This document shows, piece after piece, positions 1 to 6,912 of a DNA stretch of 11,825 nt (positions are counted from its first letter, which is position 1; every line of letters begins with the position of its first letter). The translations under genes and the position numbers were made by a program. The notes under the pieces were generated by a model. The model had not been told where the DNA came from. It worked only from the letters and a program-made list of their open reading frames with translations, and searched no databases. This stretch comes from Eubacteriales bacterium. GTDB taxonomy: Bacteria > Bacillota > Clostridia > Oscillospirales > CAG-272. The DNA lies in assembly GCA_028709565.1 (NCBI GenBank), contig JAQVWU010000050.1, positions 1 to 11,825 of the forward strand. Reading direction: 5' to 3'.

Positions 1-288
1 TTTTTGATGCAGCGAGCAGGAAACGGCGGCTGCCAGCGGTATACCCTTATATGCGGGACCGAAAAGCAGAAGCCGGCTGCCGTCATTGAGAAGCACCTCT
101 TCACCGAGTGCCGAAACGATACAATCGGCGTAAAAACCTCCGAGTTTTGAGAGCTGACTACCCGTCCGGTATTTGCCTGTGTTGATAAAATACGGAGACC
201 TCCGTCCGCTCTTCAATGTAAAATCTCCGAAGGTGAGTACGCCGCAGTCAATCATCAATTCAATGAAATCCAATTTGTACTTCTGCAT
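1..288 (-). CDS. pyrE: Orotate phosphoribosyltransferase, 5' part (cut by window edge)
   Basis: PyrE transfers the phosphoribosyl group of PRPP to orotate to make orotidine 5'-phosphate, the fifth step of de novo UMP synthesis, in the cytosol. The first 96 residues are present and the frame is open to the left edge. Residues 20-38 hold the family's N-terminal signature (FGDFTLKSGRRSPYFINTG). Residues 75-85 hold LFGPAYKGIPLA, the loop typical of clostridial-type PyrE. The PRPP-binding motif would lie beyond the edge. The ATG at 288 is preceded by AAAGGA at a good distance (gene strand AAAGGACTTTACC then ATG), which fixes the start. The gene is divergent from spoIIE, with a terminator-like hairpin about 70 bases upstream. 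Identification is from recognised motifs only; the C-terminal part is not visible. Confidence 0.9.
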   Translation of the reverse strand, partial: MQKYKLDFIELMIDCGVLTFGDFTLKSGRRSPYFINTGKYRTGSQLSKLGGFYADCIVSALGEEVLLNDGSRLLLFGPAYKGIPLAAAVSCSLHQK

Positions 289-358
289 GGTAAAGTCCTT
301 TCTGTTTTAAATAAATATATATTCCGGATTTTAAAAATATAATTAAACTTTCGTTCGC

Positions 359-396
359 AAAAAAACGATTACCCGTGTATTTTTCACACGGTATCG
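359..396 (-). terminator. Terminator-like hairpin upstream of pyrE (possible attenuator)
   Basis: Read on the minus strand, 386-396 (CGATACCGTGT) pairs with 366-378 (ACACGGGTAATCG) as an 11-bp stem with two single-base bulges and a 7-base loop (379-385). Seven T follow directly (365-359). This is the shape of a factor-independent terminator. No minus-strand gene lies between it and spoIIE, so it would end either a pyrE leader transcript (attenuation) or an antisense transcript. I see no PyrR-binding consensus near it. Structure is seen; function is inferred. Confidence 0.45.
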
Positions 397-477
397 GCAT
401 GAAATATTCGGGGTATAATATGTCCCGCCCTTTCCCCCCGACAGATATCAAAAGCTTTGCTTTTACGCCGTTTTCAC

Positions 478-511
478 TTCGACGCTTAAATCAAACGCGC
501 TGCTTTATAAT
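478..511 (+). promoter_or_regulatory. Candidate Spo0A-dependent spoIIE promoter
   Basis: A perfect -10 hexamer TATAAT lies at 506-511. No -35-like hexamer sits at the usual 16-18 bp. Instead TTCGACG at 478-484 matches the reverse complement of the B. subtilis 0A box (TGTCGAA) in 6 of 7 positions, 21 bp upstream of the -10. In B. subtilis, spoIIE and spoIIG use sigma-A promoters with an abnormally long spacer (21-22 bp) and 0A boxes at the -35 region, so the geometry is suggestive. The transcript would start near 518. One degenerate heptamer is weak evidence. The TATAAT at 414-419 is an alternative, also without a good -35. Confidence 0.35.
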
Positions 512-525
512 TATCACAGAAAAAC

Positions 526-603
526 AGGCAGCGCAGCCTTTCCGGTGATAAAAATAATGAAAGGAGCTTTTTCCGGTCCCGCGCTGCATCTGCCGGAAAA
601 AGC
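526..603 (+). other. Structured 5' leader of spoIIE (two hairpins with complementary loops)
   Basis: A perfect 11-bp stem is formed by 566-576 (GCTTTTTCCGG) and 593-603 (CCGGAAAAAGC) around a 16-base loop. A smaller hairpin pairs 526-529 (AGGC) with 536-539 (GCCT). Bases 528-534 (GCAGCGC) are exactly complementary to 581-587 (GCGCTGC) in the big loop, so the two elements could pair with each other. An SD-like AAAGGAG (560-566) runs into the big stem, and the weaker AAGGTG (604-609) before the ATG lies just past it. No T-run follows, so this is not a terminator. A translational control role is inference. Confidence 0.45.
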
Positions 604-613
604 AAGGTGAACA

Positions 614-3016
614 ATGGAAAACAAAAACGGCTCAAAAGTATTGCCTTCCGTTTCCGGGCTGCTGCGCGGTCTCGGGGGGCGCATCCGAAACTACGTAACC
701 AGCTATGTCCCCGATCGAAGCGATGCCGAACGCACGGAAGACCATACCCGTCTGTCAGGACAGGTTTCCGAAGCGGCAAAAGGCGTTTTATTCGGTGCGC
801 TGACCTACCTTTTCGCTTCCGCTCCGCTCTTCATGAGCGCCGCCCCCCTCGGCTGTGCGTTGATGCTGGCGTCAACCCGGCGTGTACCGTACGCATATGC
901 CGGACTCGCCACGGCGGCATTGACCGGGTCTGCCTTTCAGCTGCCGTTGTTTATCGTTTATACCGTTGTCTTCTTAACGAGAACATTATTGTCGCTGTGG
1001 CTTACCGAACCGCAAAAGAAGACCGTCTGGTTTAATGAACCGTTGCTGGTACGCGCCGGATTGGCGGCTGCCGCGGGTTTCGCTGCCGGGACGATACGCA
1101 TCACAGGCGGAGGGTTCCTGTATTACGATATGTTCGGAACGGTCTTCGAAATAATATGCGCGCCCGCAGCCGTATACCTTTTCAACTGCGCGCTCGATAA
1201 GTCAAAGCGATTTACCCTGTTGTTTGACGCCGGCGTTGCCGCGTTTCTGTTCGCCGCAATTTACTCATTGCAAAGATTTACGATTATCGGTTTTTCAATG
1301 TCCGTTATCGCGGCGTTTATAGTCACCCTATATATATCGCGTGAAGGGGGCATTCTCAGGGGCGGCGTCAGCGGATTGATCTGCGGCATAGCATGTATGC
1401 CTTCCTTTGCGCCGATCTTCGCGCTTGCAGGAATCGCGGCAGGTATGTTCTGGAACATAAGCGCCGCCGTGGCTGTTATAGCGGCAACGATTACCGGCAT
1501 AGCCTTCGGCGTATATCTGGACGGTTTCACAGCGCTGAGGACATTTGCGCCGGATATCATAGCGGCCGCGGTAATCTTTTTACCTTTTGTACAATTAGGT
1601 CTGCTGCCTAAGATTACAATCTTCTCCCGTCCCGTAACCACCCCCGACCGTGCCGCAGGGGTTGCCGCCGTTGCCGAACGCCGGTACAAGCGTACAGTCC
1701 TAAAACTTGAAGCGCTTTCTTCGGCTTTGTGTTCTCTGTCCGAGATATTTTATACCCTGTCCGACCGGCTTCGCAGACCCGGAATATACGATATCCGGCA
1801 AAGGATTAACCGGGTATTCGGAGATAAATGTGCCGGCTGTCCGAAAAACTCCCTTTGCTGGAACCGTGAATACAGCTCAACACTGGATGTATGTGATAAG
1901 CTATCGCGTCAGCTGCAGCACAAGGGTCATGTAACCCACGAGGATATTCCTTCTTTTATGCTTGAACGCTGCCGAAATGCCGACCGCATATTAGCCGAAT
2001 TGAATCTGATATATGCCGACCTGCTGGAAAAAACCGTTAAGTCCGATAAAACCGAAATATTTGCCATGGATTATGAAGCGATGGCAAAACTGCTTGAGGA
2101 GGCGACAGCCGAAAACGAAACGGAGTTTGAACCCGATGTCGAACTGTCGGAACTGGCTTGTGAAGCCGTTAAATATATGAACTTCAGCGCGTCCTCCGTC
2201 GCCGTATACGGTGAGCGCAAGAAATGCGTTATCGCAGGCGGAGTTGACCTCGCCGGGGTCAAGGTCAGTGCGGATGAACTTCATACCGCGTTCGAAAATC
2301 TGTGCGGAACCCCGATGTCCTATCCTCAGTTTTCCATCGATAACGACTACATAACCATGACACTGTCTGCAACCCGCCGATTGAATACGGAAACCGCATT
2401 CGCATCGGACCGCAAAGAAGATGAACTAATAAACGGAGATCACATCATAACCTTTGAAAACCGTGAAGATTTCTTTTATACACTGTTGAGCGACGGTATG
2501 GGAAGCGGGCACGAAGCCGCGCTGACATCGCGAATCTGCGGAATATTTCTCGAGAAAATGCTTTCCGCCGGCAACAGCAAAGCGGTCAGTCTGGAAATGC
2601 TGAACAATTTCATCCGAAACAAAAATATGGAGTGTTTTGCCACCGTTGATTTACTTGAAATTGACCTGCTTTCAGGTAAGGCAGGATTTATAAAAAGCGG
2701 CGCGGCTCCCTCTTATATTATGCGTGACGGCAGTTTGTTCAAAATTTCCTCAAATACGCTGCCTGTCGGTATCACACGTGAAATCACGGCGGAGGAAATC
2801 AAATTCGAGCTGGAAAGCGGTGATGTTGTAATCATTGTCAGCGACGGAATAGCTCAGTCATTTGAAGACGGTATCTGGCTTACGGAACTCGTATGCCTCG
2901 ATTGGGACGATAATCTTGATATGATGGCAAAACGTATTCTGTCGGAGGCAAAGAAGCATAATAAAAGGAGTGATGATATGACTGTGGGACTGGTCCGCGT
3001 GATTGGCGCCCTATAA
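614..3016 (+). CDS. spoIIE: Stage II sporulation protein E (PP2C-type serine phosphatase)
   Basis: SpoIIE localises to the asymmetric septum and dephosphorylates the anti-anti-sigma factor SpoIIAA in the forespore, which frees sigma-F. The protein has 800 residues (B. subtilis 827). A strongly hydrophobic N-terminal part (about 55-345) contains many membrane segments. A central region includes a Cys cluster (C406, C409, C415, C427) typical of the family. The C-terminal PP2C domain (about 590-800) keeps the metal-binding aspartates: D609 (NGDH), D627 (SDGMGSG), D744 (VSDG) and D787/D788 (SDDMT). The D609-D627 spacing of 18 equals that of D610-D628 in B. subtilis. The ATG at 614 follows AAGGTG with a 6-base gap; the leader is structured. 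It is the only plus-strand gene here, convergent with the csaB-like gene, and its stop codon touches a parS site. The phosphatase looks intact and active. Confidence 0.97.
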   Translation: MENKNGSKVLPSVSGLLRGLGGRIRNYVTSYVPDRSDAERTEDHTRLSGQVSEAAKGVLFGALTYLFASAPLFMSAAPLGCALMLASTRRVPYAYAGLATAALTGSAFQLPLFIVYTVVFLTRTLLSLWLTEPQKKTVWFNEPLLVRAGLAAAAGFAAGTIRITGGGFLYYDMFGTVFEIICAPAAVYLFNCALDKSKRFTLLFDAGVAAFLFAAIYSLQRFTIIGFSMSVIAAFIVTLYISREGGILRGGVSGLICGIACMPSFAPIFALAGIAAGMFWNISAAVAVIAATITGIAFGVYLDGFTALRTFAPDIIAAAVIFLPFVQLGLLPKITIFSRPVTTPDRAAGVAAVAERRYKRTVLKLEALSSALCSLSEIFYTLSDRLRRPGIYDIRQRINRVFGDKCAGCPKNSLCWNREYSSTLDVCDKLSRQLQHKGHVTHEDIPSFMLERCRNADRILAELNLIYADLLEKTVKSDKTEIFAMDYEAMAKLLEEATAENETEFEPDVELSELACEAVKYMNFSASSVAVYGERKKCVIAGGVDLAGVKVSADELHTAFENLCGTPMSYPQFSIDNDYITMTLSATRRLNTETAFASDRKEDELINGDHIITFENREDFFYTLLSDGMGSGHEAALTSRICGIFLEKMLSAGNSKAVSLEMLNNFIRNKNMECFATVDLLEIDLLSGKAGFIKSGAAPSYIMRDGSLFKISSNTLPVGITREITAEEIKFELESGDVVIIVSDGIAQSFEDGIWLTELVCLDWDDNLDMMAKRILSEAKKHNKRSDDMTVGLVRVIGAL

Positions 3017-3032
3017 TGTTCCACGTGAAACA
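3017..3032 (+). other. parS: parS site (ParB/Spo0J nucleation site)
   Basis: TGTTCCACGTGAAACA matches the bacterial parS consensus TGTTNCACGTGAAACA at every position. It starts on the base after the spoIIE stop codon. ParB encoded at 8252-9178 is expected to load here as a CTP-dependent sliding clamp. It has the same orientation as the second site at 10189-10204, and the two share 21 identical bases counting flanks. Confidence 0.93.
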
Positions 3033-3045
3033 ACGAATAACAACT

Positions 3046-3080
3046 GCAGCCGTGAACAACCGCGGCTGCGGTTTTATTTT
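3046..3080 (+). terminator. spoIIE terminator, overlapping the end of the convergent gene
   Basis: Bases 3046-3052 (GCAGCCG) pair with 3063-3069 (CGGCTGC) around a 10-base loop, followed by GG and a T-rich tract TTTTATTTT (3072-3080) on the plus strand. This is a factor-independent terminator for spoIIE. Its T-tract overlaps the TAA (3074-3076) of the minus-strand gene. Read the other way the hairpin has only a weak T-rich tail. Confidence 0.75.
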
Positions 3081-5260
3081 ATAAGTCCGGCAGCCGTTCC
3101 GGCATCGGAAAGCGCTTTTTCGCGGAGATGCGTCGTCCGTTTTTTTATTATGACCGATAATTCCGCCCTTCTTTCATAAACCTCTGACGCCATGGAAACA
3201 AGGGTTTGGGCTTCGAACACACGCACATCGATATTATAACTCAGATTATATTCGGCAGCCATCGCGTTAATCTTGCTGTCGTATGCCAGTCCGATAAAGG
3301 GCACCTCTGCCGTCGCGGCATATATGGCGGCATGCAGTCTCATGGCTATTACAAAACGCATATGGCGGAACAATCCGACAAGTTCCGATGCCGATAAACC
3401 CGATATCAGTTTACCCCCGGTCACATCGGCGATACGCCGGCATATGGCTGTGTCCTTTGAGACCTGCATAGGAATGAAAACTGGAATCCCGCAGCCGACG
3501 CGGCGGATTTTCAATATCGCCTCGGTCAGCTTCGCTTCGTAGTTATCGGCTGTATCCTTCCAGGGTCTGAGCGCTACGGCAAAATAACCGTCGGTCCTGC
3601 CGATACCTTCCCGGTTCATAATATAATCCACCCATTCTTCATCGGCAGCTTCTATGCAGAAGGCGGGGTCGGCCGTAACCTTTATGTTTTCATGTGTAAC
3701 ACCGATAGAATGAAGTTCGCGCACCGATTCGTTTTCCCGCAGCGTGATAACATCGGTCTTGTTTAAAATATCCCGCGCCGCCTGTCTGTTTTTCTCGCCT
3801 CTCAAAGGACCGATACCCGACGCATACATCATTATAGGCAGACCGCATCGCTTAGCCAGTTTCATAATGCCTATATAATACATAAGTGAGCGTGTGCTGG
3901 TCACATCCTGTATCAGGTTCCCGCTGCCGTTTATCAGCAGTTTGGCGTGTTTAAGGGTGTTTATGACGGCAAATGGATTAAAACGGTTAACCGCTCTGAT
4001 CCCGTAAACACGCTCGGTCTTCCGCGGGGTTTTTGACAACACCGTGATTTTTATGTCCGGAGTGTTGCGGCGCAGACCGGCAATGATAACCGACAGCAGC
4101 GAATCATCACCGGTGTTTCCGAAACCGTAATAACCGCTGATTACCGCGTCGCCGGTTTTATAATATTTATAGGGGGTCAGCGATTCGTAAACCGCCTGAG
4201 CGTCGTCCGCCATTCTTTCAACCGTGAAATATTTCATAACAACCTTACGGTTATATGCGCCCATCTCGGCTTTTATTGAATCGCCTTCCTCAAACAGCGA
4301 TATGATATCATTTTTTATAAAATCGGTTGTTGATTCGGTACAGCCGCGGCAGCAAAAGTTCGTTTCGAGCGCTACTTTAAGTTTTTCCGGTCCGAACACA
4401 CCTATATATCCCTGGGAACCCGCGAGGATGACCGGCATCCCGGCGGCCATGGCTTCCAGCGCGGAACGGGACACCCCCAAAAAAATCCCGCCCTGTGAGA
4501 GCAGCTGGCTTACATCGGTTATCGCGCCGGGCAGTTTTATCACGCTTTTACCGATTTCACGGTTTGTTTTTTCCACCGATTCGCGCAGCTCGTCCAGCGC
4601 CGTTCCGCTGCCCGCTATAATAATCTCAGTATCCGTATATCTTGCGGCAATCTCCGGGGCAGCTTCGGTCAGCTGAAAGGCGACATGGGCGCTTTCGCGG
4701 TCAATACGGCTGACATAAACAATGCGGTGTTTAGACGAAGAGCCGGACCGGGCGCTGTTATTTTTAAAACGCTCGGTATCGATGCCGTTTATTGTCAGCG
4801 TTATGTTATCCGCGTTCATATTATAATTTTCAATTAAATATTGCTTGATATCGCAGCTGACGGCCAGGGCACGCACCCCCCAGTTGGATATAACCTTCCA
4901 ATAGGGTGTGACGTGATACACACCGTGACAGGTTGTGATAAAGCGAAAACGCATGCGTTTTGCCAGCAATCCGCATATAAAACCTGGAATTCGCGCATGC
5001 GCGTGTACTACATCGAATCGCTCCGCTTTTATCAGCCTGCGCAGACCGCTTAACGAAATCAGGACAGAGACCGGATTTTTACTGTGAAGGGGGAGAGAAA
5101 CGTGGCGTATACCGGCTTTGTCAAGTTCCGCGACAAACACCCCTCCGTTGGACGCCACGATAACCTCAATTCCGCGTCCTACAAGCGCTTTTGAGAGTTC
5201 CACAATATGTGTTTCCGCTCCGCCGATACCGAGCGACATGGTTGTCATTAAAATCTTCAT
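3074..5260 (-). CDS. csaB: Fusion: GT4 glycosyltransferase + CsaB-type polysaccharide pyruvyltransferase
   Basis: This 728-residue protein has two domains. Residues 1 to about 365 resemble GT-B family 4 glycosyltransferases: GIGGAETH (11-18), VVHAHAR (84-90), INGID (158-162) and ALEAMAAGMPVI (267-278). The first Glu of the usual E-x7-E motif is replaced by Leu 261. Residues about 370-728 match CsaB: SGYYGFGNTGDDSLL (375-389), NGSGNLIQDVTSTRSL (444-459), GIGP (482-485), TADPAF (529-534) and MRLHAAIYAA (640-649). CsaB adds pyruvyl ketals to secondary cell-wall polysaccharide, the anchor for SLH-domain proteins, and B. subtilis/anthracis CsaB has only this domain. The fusion suggests that one enzyme both adds and pyruvylates a sugar; that is inference. 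The start at 5260 was chosen because MKILMTTMSLGIGGAE is a canonical GT4 start and CAGGGG precedes it; the upstream in-frame ATG at 5275 has no ribosome binding site. No SLH protein is visible here. Confidence 0.85.
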   Translation of the reverse strand: MKILMTTMSLGIGGAETHIVELSKALVGRGIEVIVASNGGVFVAELDKAGIRHVSLPLHSKNPVSVLISLSGLRRLIKAERFDVVHAHARIPGFICGLLAKRMRFRFITTCHGVYHVTPYWKVISNWGVRALAVSCDIKQYLIENYNMNADNITLTINGIDTERFKNNSARSGSSSKHRIVYVSRIDRESAHVAFQLTEAAPEIAARYTDTEIIIAGSGTALDELRESVEKTNREIGKSVIKLPGAITDVSQLLSQGGIFLGVSRSALEAMAAGMPVILAGSQGYIGVFGPEKLKVALETNFCCRGCTESTTDFIKNDIISLFEEGDSIKAEMGAYNRKVVMKYFTVERMADDAQAVYESLTPYKYYKTGDAVISGYYGFGNTGDDSLLSVIIAGLRRNTPDIKITVLSKTPRKTERVYGIRAVNRFNPFAVINTLKHAKLLINGSGNLIQDVTSTRSLMYYIGIMKLAKRCGLPIMMYASGIGPLRGEKNRQAARDILNKTDVITLRENESVRELHSIGVTHENIKVTADPAFCIEAADEEWVDYIMNREGIGRTDGYFAVALRPWKDTADNYEAKLTEAILKIRRVGCGIPVFIPMQVSKDTAICRRIADVTGGKLISGLSASELVGLFRHMRFVIAMRLHAAIYAATAEVPFIGLAYDSKINAMAAEYNLSYNIDVRVFEAQTLVSMASEVYERRAELSVIIKKRTTHLREKALSDAGTAAGLIK

Positions 5261-5297
5261 AAAAACCCCTGTCATATATTTAAATGTTATCGTCTAC

Positions 5298-5331
5298 AAA
5301 AATCGGACGTTTTGCATAACGCAATCCGTCC
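5298..5331 (-). terminator. Probable terminator after the MORN-repeat gene
   Basis: On the minus strand, GGACG (5331-5327) pairs with CGTCC (5309-5305). An inner TTGC/GCAA stem (5324-5321 with 5315-5312) is separated by a 2x2 internal loop. GATTTTTG follows, with five T at 5302-5298. It lies 24 bases after the MORN gene stop and before the GT4-CsaB start, so it probably separates the two units. The stem is imperfect and the T-run short. Confidence 0.5.
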
Positions 5332-5354
5332 TTTAAATATTCTGTTTTCGAATG

Positions 5355-6263
5355 CTAGTCGCCGATGGCAGGCTCGGCCGTCTCTGTCGGTTCGGGTTCG
5401 GTTTCCTCGGTTTCCCGGCTGTCTATCCCGTCTTCGGTCTCGACACGCAGTATTTTTCCGTTTTCGAAATATCCTTCATAGGTGCGGCCGGCAGGCCATT
5501 TATAAACTCCCCAGCCGTTCATTTTATTGTTAAGGAATTCGCCTTCATATATTTCGCCGTTTGCCCACTTATATACACCTTTGCCCGTACGTATGTCATT
5601 ATTGAAGTCACCTTCGTAAACATCCCCGTTGGCAAATACATATACACCGGTGCCGTGTTTGGTCTCATTGACATATTCGCCTTCGTAAGACGAACCGTCA
5701 GCCCATGTGTATTTGCCGGCGCCGTTTTTCATATCGTTTTTAAAATTCCCGATGTAGATTGAACCGTCAATCCATGTATAGGTCCCGAAACCTTCTTTTT
5801 TGCCCTTTATCAGTTCGCCTTCATATACATCTCCGCTGGCAAATGTGAATATACCAGTACCGGTTATTTCGTCATATTCGAAGCTGCCCTCGTATATATC
5901 CCCCGAGGCGTATGTGATTTTTCCTCTTCCGTGTTTGAGCAGGTTGCTTAATCCGCCCTCGTAAATATCGCCGTTAGAATAGGTTACCGTACCGGCTTCA
6001 CTGTCAATTTCAGCGGTTCCCCCGCTTGAAAAGTAAAGCTTTCCGGTTAACGGCGATCCGAGATCGTCTACCTTACCGAAGTATTTGATAACCCGGCCGT
6101 CTCCGGCATCCGCCTTTATATACCGGATCCCCGAAAAATAAACGCCGATAAACACCGCCATAACACATATTACGGCTATTATAAAGGTGATGAGCATAAT
6201 AAACGCTGTGCTGCGGTGACGTCTTTTTCGGCGCTTACCCCGCTGGTTTCTTGAGTTTTCCAT
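5355..6263 (-). CDS. Membrane-anchored MORN-repeat protein
   Basis: This 302-residue protein has a very basic N-terminus (residues 8-17, RGKRRKRRHR), one predicted membrane helix (about 20-44), a short linker, then eight MORN repeats of the form (Y/F/W)xxGDxYEGxFxxxxxxGxGxY. They start at residues 95, 118, 141, 164, 187, 210, 233 and 256, every unit exactly 23 residues apart; the last is truncated at about 270. An acidic Glu/Thr/Pro-rich tail ends the protein. Positive residues before the helix suggest that the N-terminus is cytosolic and the repeats lie outside. MORN repeats serve as lipid-binding or scaffolding modules elsewhere, but the role here is unknown. The ATG at 6263 was chosen over the in-frame ATG at 6275 because TGGAG lies 6 bases before it and nothing precedes the other. 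It is 44 bases after the membrane-protein gene, so probably co-transcribed with it. Confidence 0.85.
   Translation of the reverse strand: MENSRNQRGKRRKRRHRSTAFIMLITFIIAVICVMAVFIGVYFSGIRYIKADAGDGRVIKYFGKVDDLGSPLTGKLYFSSGGTAEIDSEAGTVTYSNGDIYEGGLSNLLKHGRGKITYASGDIYEGSFEYDEITGTGIFTFASGDVYEGELIKGKKEGFGTYTWIDGSIYIGNFKNDMKNGAGKYTWADGSSYEGEYVNETKHGTGVYVFANGDVYEGDFNNDIRTGKGVYKWANGEIYEGEFLNNKMNGWGVYKWPAGRTYEGYFENGKILRVETEDGIDSRETEETEPEPTETAEPAIGD
5454..5981 (-). repeat. Array of eight MORN repeats (69-bp coding period)
   Basis: This is the coding region of residues 95-270 of the MORN protein. Seven full units of 23 residues (69 bp) and one 15-residue unit repeat without a single insertion or deletion. 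The protein pattern is strict (aromatic, Gly, Tyr-Glu-Gly, Gly-x-Gly), while the DNA of the units has diverged, so this is an old protein repeat rather than a recent tandem duplication. Confidence 0.85.
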
Positions 6264-6307
6264 ATAAGACTCCATTATATTTTATACAAGATATTTTTTT
6301 CGCCCGT

Positions 6308-6847
6308 TCACTCAATCGGCGACACAAATTCCACAAAATTCTGCAGCATCTGTATCAGGCCCGGCACGACCGTAAAGGAAAGAATGGCTACCGCAAGAAA
6401 CATAGCTATGGTTATCAGGACAATGAGCAGACTTGTACCGTTGTCGTTGTAGATGGAATCGGCGCGGCCGGTCATCTCGTCCGGTATATAGAATTTGAGC
6501 TCAGACAGTTTGGTCCGGACCTTTCGCGTTCTATGCCCGGATTCATTGTCCGCAATTTCCGCGGCGCCGTTTAACGCCGACGCGTGAATTATCTTTCTGT
6601 AGGTACCCTTTTTCATGAGTGAAAATTTTACAAAAACATTTTTGGAAAATCCCGTTTCCTGAAGTGTCTTTGCGTTTTCGGGTGTGTTTGCCCCCGTTTG
6701 AAGCAGTTTGCGTATAAAAGCGCCCAGGACATTTTTATTATACAGTACAACAAAAGCACCGACGATAATACCCAAAAACATCGACCAGACAATAATCTCC
6801 AGTGTCATCCCTTTATAGGTCAGCAACGAGTTGAGATCCAATCCCAT
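6308..6847 (-). CDS. Unrecognised protein with two predicted membrane helices
   Basis: I do not recognise this 179-residue protein. It has a short N-terminus, a hydrophobic helix at about 15-37 (LEIIVWSMFLGIIVGAFVVLY), a polar and mainly basic region of about 100 residues (38-138) containing FYIPDE (117-122), and a second long hydrophobic segment at about 139-166. The hydrophobic segments make an inner-membrane location likely, with both termini on the same side. The ATG at 6847 follows GGAGG with a 7-base gap, a strong ribosome binding site, so the gene is surely translated. It lies between serS (65 bases upstream) and the MORN gene (44 bases downstream), all on the minus strand, so the three may be one unit. 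Sharing a leader with another membrane-anchored protein hints at a joint envelope role, which is inference. Confidence 0.75.
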   Translation of the reverse strand: MGLDLNSLLTYKGMTLEIIVWSMFLGIIVGAFVVLYNKNVLGAFIRKLLQTGANTPENAKTLQETGFSKNVFVKFSLMKKGTYRKIIHASALNGAAEIADNESGHRTRKVRTKLSELKFYIPDEMTGRADSIYNDNGTSLLIVLITIAMFLAVAILSFTVVPGLIQMLQNFVEFVSPIE

Positions 6848-6912
6848 CTGATATCCTCCGGTGTGACTGGTTTATTTTGTTCGGACTTATGAATTGAATT
6901 AAATTTTATATT

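Larger units (their letters stand above)
289..613. other. Divergent pyrE-spoIIE intergenic region
   Basis: This 325-base stretch has no convincing gene. It holds the pyrE ribosome binding site and an AT-rich upstream tract (about 300-358), a terminator-like hairpin facing pyrE (359-396), and a GGGTATAATATG block (411-422) that reads as a -10-like hexamer on both strands (TATAAT plus, TATTAT minus). It also holds a second TATAAT (506-511) with a Spo0A-box-like heptamer upstream, and a hairpin-rich spoIIE leader. Short open frames on either strand lack ribosome binding sites and family features. Confidence 0.7.

Noticed and set aside
607..1035. Plus-strand open frame of 142 codons overlapping the start of spoIIE in another frame
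   Set aside because: Arg/Cys-rich translation typical of an out-of-frame reading; spoIIE is unmistakable in the overlapping frame.
2137..2143. Perfect 0A box TGTCGAA
   Set aside because: It lies in the middle of the spoIIE coding sequence, with no promoter context; a 7-mer is expected by chance in a window of this size.
5454..5981. 69-bp periodicity read as a CRISPR-like or satellite array
   Set aside because: The period is exactly 23 codons in frame, and the repeat is conserved at protein and not at DNA level; it is a MORN array.
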